Shown here: positions 40,181 to 50,488 of the stretch, piece by piece
Layout: every line of letters begins with the position of its first letter
Numbering within the stretch: position 1 is the first letter of the stretch
DNA from: Carbonactinospora thermoautotrophica
Lineage (GTDB): Bacteria > Actinomycetota > Actinomycetes > Streptomycetales > Carbonactinosporaceae
Direction of reading: 5' to 3'
Length of the DNA: 64,000 nucleotides
Assembly: GCF_001543895.1 (NCBI RefSeq)
Contig: NZ_JYIJ01000016.1
Coordinates: 339,379-403,378 of the forward strand
The notes under the pieces: generated by a model
Database searches by the model: none
Seen by the model: only the letters and a program-made list of their open reading frames with translations
Told to the model about the DNA's origin: nothing
Translations under genes and position numbers: made by a program

Positions 40181-43100
40181 TCAGCCGGACGGCTCCAGCA
40201 GCAGGCGTTCCAGTTCGGCGCGGCCGGGGAGGTTCTCGGGGCGGACGACGTCGCCGGTGCGCACGTACAGGAAGGCGGCGCCGACCTTCTCCAGCGGGAC
40301 GCCGGCCAGCTCGGCCCAGGCGAGGCGGTAGATCGCGAGCTGGAGCGGGTCGGCGGTCTGCTCGCGGTTGGTCTTCCAGTCCACGATCTCGAAACCGTCA
40401 CCGTCCCGGTACACGGCGTCGATCCGGCCCCGGATGACCCGGCCGGCGAGGACGAGCTGGAAAGGGACCTCGACGGCGTGCGGCTGGCGCTCGGCGTACG
40501 GGGTGCGCAGGAACGCCTCCTGCAGGGCGGTGAGCTCGGCGTCGGTGGCGATGTCCTCGTCGGCGGCGCCGGGCAGGTCGTCGGCCTCCAGTAGGGGCCG
40601 CTGCCCGAACAGCGACTCCACCCAGGCATGGAACCGGATGCCGCGCTGGGCGGAGACACGCGGCTGGCGCGGCATGGGCCGGGCCAGCTCGCGGGCCAAC
40701 CCGTCCGGGTCGGAGGCGAGCTTGAGCAACTGGGAAGCGGACAGGGAGGGCGGCAGGGGCACGAGCCGCTCGCGGGCCCGCTGCTCGCGCAGCTCGGTGA
40801 GGAGGGAGTCCAGGTCCCGGTCCCAGGCCTCCACCAGGGCGCGTTCCGCGGCCGACAGGTCCGGTTCGGGCTGGACGGGCTCGCCGGCCAGGTAGGCGCG
40901 GACCAGGGACGCCGCGGACCGCCGGGCGGCGTAGGCGTCCGGCTCGTACGGGCGAGGCCACACGTACTCGCGGGCGCGTCCGAGCAGGGGGTTGACCGCG
41001 TCCTCGGGCGGTTCGGGGGCCCAGTGGTCGACCGACCCGTACCCGGCGATGCAGTGGTCGCGCAGGGCCTGCAGGAAGACCGAGGGGCCACGACGGCGCT
41101 TCTGGGTCGGCCCCCACCAGTGGCCGCTGGCGACGAGCAGCCGGCGGGGCCGGGTGAAGGTCACGTACCCCAGGCGCAGCTCCTCCAGGGCGGCGTGTTC
41201 CTTCATGGCGTTGTCGAACGCCTTGCAGCCCTTGGCGGTCCACTCGGGCACCATGGGCAGGCTGGCCGCGTCGCCGCGCAGCGGGTGCGGCAGCACCCGT
41301 CCCTGGGTGGTCCACTTGTCGCGGGTCTTGCCGGACGGGAACACCGTGGCCGACAGGTTGGGCACCACCACGACGTCCCACTCCAGGCCCTTGGACTTGT
41401 GCGCGGTGAGCAGCTTGACCGAGTCGGCGGCGGTGGGCGCGCTGTTGTCCAGCCCCCGGTCGTACGCCTCCGAGGCGCGCAGGAACGCCAGGAACGCGGT
41501 GAGCGACGGGTCCCCGTCCAGGTCCGCGAACGCGGCCGCCACGTCCAGGAACGCGTTGAGCGACTCGCGCCGCCGGGCGGCCTGCGCGTGCGGGTTGGCC
41601 GCCAGCTCCACGTCCAGGCCGGTCACCGTGACGACCCGGTGGATCAGGTCGAGCAACGGCTCGCAGGCGTGGCGGCGCAGTTCGCGCAGCTCGGCCGCGA
41701 GCGCGGTGAACCGGGCGCGCGCCTCCGGCGAGTACTTCAGATCGCCGAGGTCCTCCAGCGCCTCGGCGAGCGACACCACCTCGGTGGGGTCGACGCCGGC
41801 GACGGCCTCCTCCAGCGCCATCTTCGGGTCGTCGGCGGACGCCGCCCGGACCAGCTCGCGCGCCCGGCGGCCCAGCAGCGCGAGGTCCCGCGGGCCGATG
41901 CGCCAGCGGGGGCCGATGAGCAGCCGTACCAGGGCGGCGTTGGCGGTCGGGTCGTTGAGCACCTGCAACGTCGCGACCAGGTCGGCGACCTCCGGCAGGT
42001 GCAGCAGCCCGCCGAGGCCCACCACCTCGACCGGCACGTCCCGGGCGACCAGCGCCTCGTACAGGGTCGGGAAGTCGGCGCCGGCGCGGACCAGCACCGC
42101 GATCTCCTTCGGCGGCACGCCCTCGGCGACCAGGCGCGCCACCTGGTCGGCCACCCAGGCGACCTCCTCCTCGTAGGTGTCCAGCAGCGCGCACCGGACC
42201 GCGCCGATCTTCTCCGCGCCCGGCTTGGGCCGCAGCGGCTGGACCCCGCTGTGCAGCTCGCGCAGCGGAGCGGCCAGGTCGTTGGCGAACCGCAGCAACA
42301 CGCCGCCGGAGCGGCGGTTCTCGCTGAGGGAGTACCTGCGTGCCGGTGAGCCGTCCGCCCGCGGGAAGTGCTCGGGGAACTCGTCCAGGTTCGCCACCGA
42401 CGCCCCCCGCCAGCCGTAGATCGCCTGGCAGGGGTCGCCCACCGCGGTGACCGGGTGGCCCCGGTGGTGGGGTGGACCGAACAGCCCGGTCAGCAGCCGG
42501 CGCTGGGCGACGGAGGTGTCCTGGTACTCGTCGAGCAGCACGACCGCGTACCGGTCCCGCTCGATCGCACCCACCTCGGGCCGCTGCTCGGCGAGGGTGG
42601 CGGCGAGCGCCACCTGGTCGCCGAAGTCGATCAGATCCAGCTCGCGCTTGGCCGCCCGGTACGCGTCGACGAGCCGGGACAGCTCGATCCGCTTGCGGGC
42701 CGCCTCGGCCGCGGCCAGCACCGGCTTGTGCGGCTTGGGCAGGGCCTCGATCTCGGCGAGCAGCGCCTCGTCGTGGGAGCGCAGCTCTTCTGTGGTCACC
42801 AGGTGCTCGGACAGCTCCCCGTCCAGTGCGATGAGGTCGGCGACCAGCATCGGCACCGGCTTGGTGAGGTTGGGGAACGGCCCCTCGGCGCGCCGCACCA
42901 CCCGGGCGGCGAGCTGGAACCGGGTGGCGTCGGCGAGCAGCCGTACGGTCGGCTCGATCCCGATCCGCAGCCCGTGCTCCTGGACGAGCCGGCCCGCGAA
43001 CGCGTGGTACGTGGAGATCGTCGGCTCCCCCACGGCGTCGCCGCCGGGCTGGCCCAGGACGCCGGCCCGCAGCAGCGCCTGACGGACTCGCTGGGCCAAC

Positions 43101-43333
43101 TCGCCGGCGGCCTTGTTGGTGAAGGTGAGCCCCAGCACGGCCTCCGGGGCGACCTGCCCGGTACCGACCAGCCACACCACTCGCGCGGCCATGACGGTGG
43201 TCTTGCCGGAGCCGGCACCGGCCACGATCACGCCCGGCTCCAGCGGCGCGGTGATCGCCTCGACCTGCTCGTCGGTGAAGGGGATGCCCAGCAGCTCCTT
43301 CAACTGCTCCGGGTCCCAGATCAGCCGGCGCAC
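40181..43333 (-). CDS. adnB: AdnB-type helicase-nuclease subunit
   Basis: The 1050-residue protein joins a UvrD-like motor to a RecB-type nuclease. The motor has IVAGAGSGKTTVMAARVVWL near residue 37, VLLDEYQDTSVAQ, GDPCQAIYGWRGASV and VKLLTAHKSKGLEWD. The nuclease near residues 900-1000 has GIRFHAWVESLF, GRIDAVYRDGDGFEIVDWKT and QLAIYRLAW. In the mycobacterial AdnAB complex this subunit is the leading motor that resects double-strand breaks. The GTG at 43333 follows a G-rich ribosome site. AdnA lies 88 bases upstream in the same operon. Confidence 0.88.
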   Translation of the reverse strand: MRRLIWDPEQLKELLGIPFTDEQVEAITAPLEPGVIVAGAGSGKTTVMAARVVWLVGTGQVAPEAVLGLTFTNKAAGELAQRVRQALLRAGVLGQPGGDAVGEPTISTYHAFAGRLVQEHGLRIGIEPTVRLLADATRFQLAARVVRRAEGPFPNLTKPVPMLVADLIALDGELSEHLVTTEELRSHDEALLAEIEALPKPHKPVLAAAEAARKRIELSRLVDAYRAAKRELDLIDFGDQVALAATLAEQRPEVGAIERDRYAVVLLDEYQDTSVAQRRLLTGLFGPPHHRGHPVTAVGDPCQAIYGWRGASVANLDEFPEHFPRADGSPARRYSLSENRRSGGVLLRFANDLAAPLRELHSGVQPLRPKPGAEKIGAVRCALLDTYEEEVAWVADQVARLVAEGVPPKEIAVLVRAGADFPTLYEALVARDVPVEVVGLGGLLHLPEVADLVATLQVLNDPTANAALVRLLIGPRWRIGPRDLALLGRRARELVRAASADDPKMALEEAVAGVDPTEVVSLAEALEDLGDLKYSPEARARFTALAAELRELRRHACEPLLDLIHRVVTVTGLDVELAANPHAQAARRRESLNAFLDVAAAFADLDGDPSLTAFLAFLRASEAYDRGLDNSAPTAADSVKLLTAHKSKGLEWDVVVVPNLSATVFPSGKTRDKWTTQGRVLPHPLRGDAASLPMVPEWTAKGCKAFDNAMKEHAALEELRLGYVTFTRPRRLLVASGHWWGPTQKRRRGPSVFLQALRDHCIAGYGSVDHWAPEPPEDAVNPLLGRAREYVWPRPYEPDAYAARRSAASLVRAYLAGEPVQPEPDLSAAERALVEAWDRDLDSLLTELREQRARERLVPLPPSLSASQLLKLASDPDGLARELARPMPRQPRVSAQRGIRFHAWVESLFGQRPLLEADDLPGAADEDIATDAELTALQEAFLRTPYAERQPHAVEVPFQLVLAGRVIRGRIDAVYRDGDGFEIVDWKTNREQTADPLQLAIYRLAWAELAGVPLEKVGAAFLYVRTGDVVRPENLPGRAELERLLLEPSG

Positions 43334-43421
43334 GTGACCACCCCCCGCGACGCGGGCCCGGTCCCCGCGGTGGGGACGGAGAACCGTTTCCCGGCCCGTG
43401 GCGCGGGCGTATCGGGCGCGT

Positions 43422-46400
43422 TCACTCGATCACCTGCCGTCCCTCGGGCCAGGCGGTGCAGCACCGGCGGAACTCGCACCGCTCGCATCCGTTCCCGCTC
43501 ATCGGGGTGAACTCCTCGTTCAGCACCCGGCGGGCGGCCTCGACCAGGAGCCGCTCCACCCAGGTGCTGCCGTCGCCGTCGGGGCGCGGCGCGGACTGGG
43601 TCTGGACGAGCGGCATGCCGTCGGCGGAGTCCTCGATGCGCAGCTGGACCAGCTCAGCCCCGCCCAGCTCGGGGCGGCGGCCTCGGAAGTGCGGGACGGA
43701 ATCCAGCGCGCCGTGCTCGACCGCGAGCTGGTACAGGCCGAGCTGCGGGTGCCGGGCGAGCTCCTCCCGGGTGAGCTTGGTCTTGCCCGTCTTGAAGTCC
43801 ACCAGGTACGCGCGACCTTCCGCGTCGGCCTCGACCCGGTCGATGAAGCCGCGAATCTGGATCGCGATCTCCCCGACCTGGAGCGTGACCGAGAACTCCC
43901 GTTCGGTGTCCACGACCATCCGGCCGCGCTCGGCGGTGTGCCAGACCAGGAACCGGGCCAGGGCCGCCCGGGCCTCCTCCTTCTGTTGGGCCGACTGCCA
44001 GGGCGCCTCGAACGCGAGCTGGTCCCAGACCCGGTCCAGGCGCTCCATGAGCGCGGCCAGCTCGGCCGGGGCGCGCCCGTGCGCGACGTCGTCGGCCAGC
44101 ACGTGCAGCACGCTGCCGAACCCGACCGCGGAGGTTCGCGGCGACTCGGCGCGCACCTCGCGGCCGAGGAACCACTGCAGCGGGCACTCGGCGAGCCCCT
44201 GGACGGCGCTCGCGGACAGCGCCACGGGCTGCCCCGGGTCGCGGACCGGGACGTCGTTGTCGGTGAGATCGACCAGGCCCCACCAGCGGTCCGGATGGGC
44301 GGCGGGCACCAGCGGGTCCCCCTCCTCGTCCTGCTCGGCGGCCAGCAGGGCCAGCCGCTGGGCGGCGGCGTGCTTCAGCGCGTCGGAGGCGGTCGGGTCG
44401 GTGAGCGTCGCGCGCAACTCCGCGACCAGACCGGCGATCGACAGCGGGCGGCGGGGCCGCTCGGTGATCCGCCGGATGGGCACGCCCAGCTCGTCGAGGA
44501 AGCGGGACGGCTGTTCCCCGTCGTCGTGCGCGGACTCCACCGCGGTGACGACCAGCCGTTCCCGGGCGCGGGTGACGGCCACGTAGAACAGGCGGCGCTC
44601 CTCGGCGAGGAGCGCGGCCAGCGACATCGGCTCGGTCAGCCCGTCGGGCCCGATCCGGTCGGCCTCCAACAGCGAGCCGCGCCGCCGCAGGTCCGGCCAC
44701 ACGCCTTCCTGCACGCCGGTGACCACGACGAGCCGCCACTCCAGGCCCTTGGCCCGGTGCGCGGTGAGCAGCCGGACCGCGTCCCCGCGTACGGCCCGCT
44801 CCGAGAGCGTGTCCCCGGGGATGCGCTGGGCGTCGAGTTCGGCCAGGAAGTTCTCCACCCCGGTGTGCCCGATCCGCTCCACCGCGCGGGCGGCGGTCTC
44901 GAACAGCTCGCACACCGCGTCCAGGTCCCGGTCGGCCTTGCGGCCGGCGGGTCCGCCGCGCCGGGAGGCCGCCGCGAGCCGCTCGGGCCAGCGGGTGCCG
45001 GACCAGATCTCCCACAGCGCTTCTTCGGCGGTGCCGCCCTCGGCGAGGACCGCCCGCGTCCGCTGCAGCAGCCGGCCCAGCTCAGCCACCTTGGCGGCGC
45101 TCTCGTCCTCGATGGCGACCAGCCGCTCCGGCTCGGCCAGCGCCTCGCGGATCAGCTCGGCCGCCGGGCGCGGCATGCGCTGCTCCCCGCCGCGGGCGGA
45201 CAGGGCGAGCCGTTCCTCGGCGCGCAGGGTCCGGCCGAGCCGTCGCAGGTCGGCCGCGTCCAGGCCGGCGAGCGGGGAGCGCAGCAGCGCCTCGGCGCGC
45301 TCGGGCGTGAGCCGGGTCGGGTCGGCGGCGACCCGCAGCGCATCGAGCAGGGTCCGCACCGCGGGCTCCTCCCGCAGCGGCAGCTCGTCGCCGGCCACCT
45401 CCAGCGGCACCCCGGCGGCGGTCAGCACGCGGCGCAGCATCGGGATGGACCGGGTGCCGGAGCGCACCAGCACGGCCATCTCCCCCCAGGGGATGCCGTC
45501 CTCCAGGTGGGCGCGACGCAGCAGGTCGGCCACGCCGTCCAACTCCGCGCCGAGGGTCGGGTACGTGCGCGCCTCGACGTGGCCCGGGCCGTACGGGTTC
45601 TCCGCCGCGACCAGCTCCCGATGCTCCCGGGCCTGCTCGGCCGGCAGCCGGGTGAGCGGCATGCGGCGGGCGACCTCGCGGGAGGCGGCCAGCAGCCGCT
45701 CCCCGCAGCGGCGCGACACCCGCAGCACCACCACGTCGGCCGGCGACCCGTCGGCCTTGGGGAACTGGGTGCGGAAGTCGAGGATGCCGCTCACGTCCGC
45801 GCCGCGGAACGCGTAGATCGACTGGTCGGGATCGCCCACCACGATCAGGTCACGGCCGTCGCCGGCGAGGGCGCGCAGCAGCCGCACCTGGGCGGGGTCG
45901 GTGTCCTGGTACTCGTCCACGAACACGGCCCGGAACCGGTCGCGCAGCTCCTCGCGTACCTCGTCCCGCTCGACGAGCAGCACCGCCCGGTGTACAAGCT
46001 CGGTGTAGTCGATCACGCCCCGGGCGTCGAGCACGTCCAGGTAGTCGTCGAGGAACCGGGCGACCGCCGCCCAGTCCTGGCGGCCGGCCCGCTTGGCGAA
46101 CCGCTCCAGGTCTTCCGGGTCCAGGCCGAGTTCCCGGGTACGGGCGATGACCGCACGGACCTCCTCGGCGAAACCGCGCATCCCCAGGCAGGCCCGCAGG
46201 TGCTCGGGCCAGTCCACGGCGCCGAGGTCACCGCTGTACCGGAGCATCTCCGACACGACGACGTCTTGCTCCGGCCCGATGAGCAGCCGGATCGGATGGG
46301 TGTACAGGTCGGGTGCCTGGTACTGGCGCAGCAGCGCGTAGCAGAACGAGTGGAACGTGAACGCCAACGGCGCGCCCGAGGTGCGGCCGAGCCGGGCGGT

Positions 46401-46688
46401 GACGCGGTCTTTCAGCTCGAGCGCGGCCTTGCGGCTGAACGTGAGCAGCAGCACCTGATCAGGGTGGAGGCCGCGCTGCTCGATCCGGTGCGTGACCGTC
46501 TCCACCAGGGTGGTGGTCTTGCCGGTGCCGGGGCCGGCCAGCACCAACAGCGGCCCGCCGGGGTGCTCGACGACGGCCCGCTGGTATTCGTCGAGCACCC
46601 GCGGCTCCTGCCGCGGCGGCGGCTGGCGCAGCAGGCGGTACGCGGGTCCGGCAGGCTGCACGGGGCGGCTCCCTCGCGCGGTGCTCAA
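43422..46688 (-). CDS. adnA: AdnA-type helicase-nuclease subunit
   Basis: The 1088-residue partner of AdnB has [20 protein letters not shown] near residue 49, [35 protein letters not shown] and [14 protein letters not shown]. The RecB-like nuclease contains [20 protein letters not shown] and [11 protein letters not shown] Cys in [11 protein letters not shown] and the C-terminal [10 protein letters not shown] should hold a 4Fe-4S cluster that staples the nuclease domain. A TTG at 46686-46688 opens the longest frame; a GTG at 46659-46661 is an alternative. It is upstream of adnB, as in Rv3202c-Rv3201c. Confidence 0.88.
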   Translation of the reverse strand: MSTARGSRPVQPAGPAYRLLRQPPPRQEPRVLDEYQRAVVEHPGGPLLVLAGPGTGKTTTLVETVTHRIEQRGLHPDQVLLLTFSRKAALELKDRVTARLGRTSGAPLAFTFHSFCYALLRQYQAPDLYTHPIRLLIGPEQDVVVSEMLRYSGDLGAVDWPEHLRACLGMRGFAEEVRAVIARTRELGLDPEDLERFAKRAGRQDWAAVARFLDDYLDVLDARGVIDYTELVHRAVLLVERDEVREELRDRFRAVFVDEYQDTDPAQVRLLRALAGDGRDLIVVGDPDQSIYAFRGADVSGILDFRTQFPKADGSPADVVVLRVSRRCGERLLAASREVARRMPLTRLPAEQAREHRELVAAENPYGPGHVEARTYPTLGAELDGVADLLRRAHLEDGIPWGEMAVLVRSGTRSIPMLRRVLTAAGVPLEVAGDELPLREEPAVRTLLDALRVAADPTRLTPERAEALLRSPLAGLDAADLRRLGRTLRAEERLALSARGGEQRMPRPAAELIREALAEPERLVAIEDESAAKVAELGRLLQRTRAVLAEGGTAEEALWEIWSGTRWPERLAAASRRGGPAGRKADRDLDAVCELFETAARAVERIGHTGVENFLAELDAQRIPGDTLSERAVRGDAVRLLTAHRAKGLEWRLVVVTGVQEGVWPDLRRRGSLLEADRIGPDGLTEPMSLAALLAEERRLFYVAVTRARERLVVTAVESAHDDGEQPSRFLDELGVPIRRITERPRRPLSIAGLVAELRATLTDPTASDALKHAAAQRLALLAAEQDEEGDPLVPAAHPDRWWGLVDLTDNDVPVRDPGQPVALSASAVQGLAECPLQWFLGREVRAESPRTSAVGFGSVLHVLADDVAHGRAPAELAALMERLDRVWDQLAFEAPWQSAQQKEEARAALARFLVWHTAERGRMVVDTEREFSVTLQVGEIAIQIRGFIDRVEADAEGRAYLVDFKTGKTKLTREELARHPQLGLYQLAVEHGALDSVPHFRGRRPELGGAELVQLRIEDSADGMPLVQTQSAPRPDGDGSTWVERLLVEAARRVLNEEFTPMSGNGCERCEFRRCCTAWPEGRQVIE

Positions 46689-47033
46689 GATGCGGATAGA
46701 TCAACCGGCGCCTCACGATGCATGAGAGCACCGCGTGCCGACAAATCGCCACGTCAGCGGGGTGGCCGGGTCAGGATCCGCGCGGAGCCTCCGGTCGAAG
46801 GAGCATCCCATGGTGGCAGCCGGGGCGTGGCGTGCTGGCGATGCGGTCGGGGTGGCCACGTACGGACACGACGACCTGCGCGGATCATCCGACGTGCTGG
46901 ACCGCCTGCGCTGGATGGCACGCGGCCTGGGGTGACGGGCGTGGGTGCCGGATACGTCGACGTCACGGCACCGTAGCGAGGGCGTAATCCCCGCGCGGGA
47001 GCGTGGTTGTCCGCAACGGAAGGGAGTACGCCC
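46689..47033. other. Intergenic region between adnA and the ACT-GNAT gene
   Basis: These 345 bases hold both divergent promoters and one small ORF candidate at 46810. No hairpin or operator stands out. Confidence 0.4.
46810..46935 (+). CDS. Possible 41-residue small ORF
   Basis: An ATG with AAGGAG 7 bases upstream opens MVAAGAWRAGDAVGVATYGH and continues with DDLRGSSDVLDRLRWMARGL before stopping. The ribosome site is good, but the product has no recognised family and lies in an intergenic gap. It may be a small protein, a leader peptide or chance. Confidence 0.3.
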   Translation: MVAAGAWRAGDAVGVATYGHDDLRGSSDVLDRLRWMARGLG

Positions 47034-48137
47034 ATGACGCTATGGCGGATCCAGGCCGTGGTGGACGAGTCCCCCGGCCGGCTGGCGGCCCTGACGACCG
47101 CGTTGGCTCTGTGCCAGGGCAACATCCTCGACCTCACCGTTCAGCCGGACTCGCACGGCGCGGTCGACGAGTTCTTCGTCATGGCCCCGCCGAGCGTGGG
47201 ACAGGACCTGCTGGTCAACGCGCTGACCACTGCGGGGGGCCGGGACGTCAGGATGCGGCAGGCCGGCATGGACGAGCTCGTCGACGCGGCCACGCGCGCG
47301 CTCGGGCTGGCGGCCCGGCTCTCCAGCGACCTCGAGGAGCTGCCGGGTGTGCTGCTGGAGCTGCTGGGCGCGGACGCCGCCGAGGTGCTGCCGGCGACCG
47401 CCGGCAGTACGGGGGAAGCCGCGACGCCCGACAGCGGGGACGACCTCCATTTCCTGCTGGTCCCGTTGCCGGACGGTTCGACGGTCCGGCTCGCCCGGCG
47501 TGCGTTGGTCTTCACCGCGACCGAGGCCGCTCGCGCCGACGCGCTGGTCCGTCTCGCCGAGCGCCTGTCTGGGTCCGGGCGTCCGCCCGAGCCAGCGAGC
47601 CACTGTCATGTGGTGCTCTCCGACGAGTCGGAGCTGCTCGTCCGCCCAGGACTGCCCGGCGACGCGTCCGCGGCCGCGCAGCTGCACCGGCGCTGCTCGC
47701 CCGAGACCCGCCGCCTGCGCTACTTCAGCCCCCGACACCGGCTGTCGGCCGGAATGCTGGAGCGGCTCCTCGACAGGAGGTACGGACATACGCTGGTGGC
47801 GGTCTCGCCCCAGGGGCAGCTCGTGGCCATGGGCCATCTCCTCCCCACGGCGGAGCCGGGGGTGGCTGAGGTCGCGCTCCTCGTCGAGGACGCATGGCAG
47901 CACCGCGGTCTGGGGACCGTGCTCCTGCGACGGCTGCTCGCGCTGGGGCGGTGCCAGGGTTTCGCCGAACTGTCCGCCTACGTGCCACCCGGCCACACCC
48001 GGATGCTGCGGCTCCTGCGCCGCGTGGGCGCCGCCGAGGAGTTCGACATGGCGGACGGGCTGGTCAGGGTCCGCATACCGCTGTCCCCGGTGGTCATCGC
48101 CAGCGGGCAGCCGGCTCCCGCCCGCAGCGGCGGGTAG
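47034..48137 (+). CDS. ACT domain-GNAT acetyltransferase fusion
   Basis: The 367-residue protein has an N-terminal ACT domain (LWRIQAVVDESPGRLAALTT to VDEFFVMAPP, residues 1-75), a linker region, and a C-terminal GNAT domain (LLVRPGLPGDASAAAQLHRR to LVEDAWQHRGLGTVLLRRLL, residues 205-345). The acetyl-CoA loop is QHRGLG. ACT-GNAT proteins of actinomycetes are known as protein lysine acetyltransferases regulated by amino acids, so it may acetylate acyl-CoA synthetases. The ATG has GGAAGGGAG upstream. It is divergent from adnA. Confidence 0.85.
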   Translation: MTLWRIQAVVDESPGRLAALTTALALCQGNILDLTVQPDSHGAVDEFFVMAPPSVGQDLLVNALTTAGGRDVRMRQAGMDELVDAATRALGLAARLSSDLEELPGVLLELLGADAAEVLPATAGSTGEAATPDSGDDLHFLLVPLPDGSTVRLARRALVFTATEAARADALVRLAERLSGSGRPPEPASHCHVVLSDESELLVRPGLPGDASAAAQLHRRCSPETRRLRYFSPRHRLSAGMLERLLDRRYGHTLVAVSPQGQLVAMGHLLPTAEPGVAEVALLVEDAWQHRGLGTVLLRRLLALGRCQGFAELSAYVPPGHTRMLRLLRRVGAAEEFDMADGLVRVRIPLSPVVIASGQPAPARSGG

Positions 48138-48322
48138 CCCGGGCAGGCCGAGGGGCCCATGGCGGCGCGGGCCCTCAAGCGGTGTGAAGACGCTAGTAGG
48201 CGTGCCGCTCGACCGCGAACCGTGGAAATCGCTGGCCACGCGGGTGACCGGGGTGTGGGCAACCGCCGAGTGGGGTTCGTAGGGTTCTCAATCAGGAGGT
48301 ATCCGACCGGAAGGATTCAGGC

Positions 48323-48901
48323 GTGCATCGACCTTTGGCCGCGCTGGCGGTCGCCGCGCTCGTTGCCGTGAGCGGGTGCTCCGACCCCCGCCCGCAACAG
48401 CCGCCCCGGCTCGCGCCCCCGGTCCAGCCGCCTGCGCAGCCGCCTGCGCCGGTCACCACGACGGTCACCCCGACGCCCACCGGGGCGACGCTGTCACCCA
48501 CGCCCAGCACGCCGCCGCTCACCCGCGAGCAGGCCGCGAAGCGGTACCTGGCGATCGTCCGGCCGTACAACCAGACGCTGGAGCGGCTGGAGCGGGCGAT
48601 CAACTCCGGTGAGCCGCTGCCCACGCTCAAGACGCTGGCCGCGCAGGTCGCCGAGGCGAACACGACCAGGATCCGCCAGTTCCAGGAGACGCCATGGCCG
48701 GCCGACGTGCGGGCACCGGTCCAGGAGCTGGTCGCGCAGGCCAGGAGCGCCATGGGCCCCCTGCACCAGGCCGCGACCGCGAAAACCCGCGAGGAGCTGG
48801 TCAGCCTGGTGCTCCGGGCAGGCCGGCACGATGGCGCGAGGCAGGCCGCGGAGATCCGCAAGCGCCTCAAGCTGAGCCAGTACGACGAGGAAGTGCCCTG
48901 A
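48323..48901 (+). CDS. Lipoprotein of unknown function
   Basis: The 192-residue product has a short signal peptide with lipobox AVSGC at residues 15-19, so it should be lipid-anchored outside the membrane. A Pro/Thr/Gln-rich spacer (residues 22-65) leads to a helical domain (LTREQAAKRYLAIVRPYNQT to LVSLVLRAGRHDGARQAAEI). The GTG at 48323 has AGGA 8 bases upstream. No family is recognised; the helical domain has no catalytic motif. It is flanked by the ACT-GNAT and Ere-like genes without clear operon ties. Confidence 0.75.
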   Translation: MHRPLAALAVAALVAVSGCSDPRPQQPPRLAPPVQPPAQPPAPVTTTVTPTPTGATLSPTPSTPPLTREQAAKRYLAIVRPYNQTLERLERAINSGEPLPTLKTLAAQVAEANTTRIRQFQETPWPADVRAPVQELVAQARSAMGPLHQAATAKTREELVSLVLRAGRHDGARQAAEIRKRLKLSQYDEEVP

Positions 48902-49083
48902 GCGCCTACCCGCCTCGGCACCCGCATGTGCCATGCCGCGCATCGAGCGCAGGCTGGGACCGGCCCGGAATCGCCGGGATCTGGCCGTGTCCGCGGCGCG
49001 CCGGGTGCTGGTGCGCTGCGGGCTGAAGACAGCCCGCGACCCTCCCCTTGATTGGCCCACCCACGACCGGGTAGGCGACCGGC

Positions 49084-49161
49084 ATGGGCGACGAGCAACC
49101 GTGGGAGCAGGAGCGCTGTCGCGTCACCGGCCCGTGCCGGTACCGCGACGTGAGGGACTGA
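49084..49161 (+). CDS. 25-residue Cys-containing peptide before the Ere-like gene
   Basis: An ATG opens MGDEQPWEQERCRVTGPCRY then RDVRD, ending 7 bases before the next gene's GTG. Two Cys six residues apart and the GPCRYRD turn look ordered rather than random. A weak AGG-type ribosome site precedes it. It may be a small metal-binding protein or a coupled leader. Conservation is unknown. Confidence 0.35.
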   Translation: MGDEQPWEQERCRVTGPCRYRDVRD

Positions 49162-49168
49162 CCGGCCC

Positions 49169-50458
49169 GTGTCCGGGCGCCTGGACGACATGCGCGGGCT
49201 GGCCCTGCCGCTGACCGAGCCGAGCCACTTCGACCCGCTGCTGGAGCGGATCGGTGACGCCCGGTACGTGCTGCTAGGCGAGGCGAGCCACGGCACGCAC
49301 GAGTACTACCGGTGGCGCGCGGCGCTCACCCGGCGGTTGATCGAGGAGCTGGGCTTCTCGTTCGTCGCGGTCGAGGGCGACTGGCCGGACTGTTTCCGGA
49401 TCCACTGCTCCGTGACGCACCGGTCGGCGGCGGACCCGCGTGCGGCGCTGGACGCGTTCAGCCGCTGGCCCACCTGGATGTGGGCCAACGAGGAGGTCGT
49501 GGCCTTCTGCCAGTGGCTGCGCGAGTACAACGCCGAGCAGCCGGCGGAGGTTTGGGTCGGGTTCTTCGGGCTGGACGTGTACAGCCTGTGGGACTCGCTG
49601 CGCTCGGCGCTGGGGCACGTGCGCGACCACGTCCCCGAGTACCTGGACGCCGCGCTGGCCGCGTGCCGCTGCTTCGAGCCGTACTGCGGGGACCCGCACG
49701 AGTACGCCCGGGCCGGCCGCCTGGTGCCGGATTCGTGCGAGGACGAGGTGGCCGGCATGCTCTGCGGGCTGCGGGAACGCGCCGTGGCCCAGGAGAGCGA
49801 GTCGCCGCTGGCCAGCCTCGCCGCCTGGCAGGACGCCGAGGTGGCGGCAGGCGCGGGGGCGTACTACCGGGCCATGGTGCGCGGCGGCCCCGGCTTCTGG
49901 AACATCCGCGACACGCACATGGCCGACACGCTGGACCGCCTGGTGGGCTTCTACGGCCCGGACGTGAAGGCCGTGGTGTGGGAGCACAACACGCACGTCG
50001 GCGACGCCCGGTTCACCGACATGGCGAGGCGCGGCCTGGTCAACGTCGGCCAGCTGGTGCGGGAGCGGCACGGGCGCGTGGGCGTGGTGCTGGTGGGGTT
50101 CGGCTCGCACCGGGGCACGGTGATCGCGGGCGACGGGTGGGGCGCGCCGATGCGGGTGATGGAGGTGCCCCCGGCCCGCGCCGGGTCGCTGGAGGACCTG
50201 CTGCACGCTACCGGGCTTCCAGAGGCGCTGTATGTGTTCCCGCCTCGGGACCAGCAGCCTGGCTGGCTCACCGGCTGGCTGGACCACCGGGCGATCGGAG
50301 TGGTGTACCAGCCGGAGCAGGGCGGCGACTACGCGCCGACCCGGCTCGGCTCCCGGTACGACGCGTTCTGCTGGTTCGACGAGACCTCGGCGTCGCGCCC
50401 CCTGCACGCCGAGCGTGTGGGTTGCAGGGAGCTGGAGGCGTTCCCGACCGGGGTCTGA
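49169..50458 (+). CDS. Erythromycin esterase family protein
   Basis: The 429-residue protein has the Ere family markers LGEASHGTHEYYRWRAALT (active-site His and Glu), VAVEGDWPDCFRIH, and VVWEHNTHVGDAR. Family members open macrolide lactone rings, but many homologues have other or unknown substrates. The GTG at 49169 has GAGGGA 10 bases upstream; an ATG at 49190 is the alternative. It could be a resistance effector alongside whiB7 in this window, though no AT-rich WhiB7-type promoter is visible in the GC-rich upstream DNA. Confidence 0.85.
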   Translation: MSGRLDDMRGLALPLTEPSHFDPLLERIGDARYVLLGEASHGTHEYYRWRAALTRRLIEELGFSFVAVEGDWPDCFRIHCSVTHRSAADPRAALDAFSRWPTWMWANEEVVAFCQWLREYNAEQPAEVWVGFFGLDVYSLWDSLRSALGHVRDHVPEYLDAALAACRCFEPYCGDPHEYARAGRLVPDSCEDEVAGMLCGLRERAVAQESESPLASLAAWQDAEVAAGAGAYYRAMVRGGPGFWNIRDTHMADTLDRLVGFYGPDVKAVVWEHNTHVGDARFTDMARRGLVNVGQLVRERHGRVGVVLVGFGSHRGTVIAGDGWGAPMRVMEVPPARAGSLEDLLHATGLPEALYVFPPRDQQPGWLTGWLDHRAIGVVYQPEQGGDYAPTRLGSRYDAFCWFDETSASRPLHAERVGCRELEAFPTGV

Positions 50459-50488
50459 GCCGCGCTAAGTCGTGCTATCAAGTGGGCT

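Noticed and set aside
43398..46976. A 1192-codon open frame antisense to adnA
   Set aside because: Rare stop codons at high GC produce long antisense frames; the composition is Gly/Arg/Gln-rich without motifs, while adnA shows complete helicase and nuclease motifs.
48902..49168. WhiB7-type promoter in front of the Ere-like gene
   Set aside because: The upstream DNA is uniformly GC-rich and lacks the AT-rich block next to a -35 element that is seen before whiB7.
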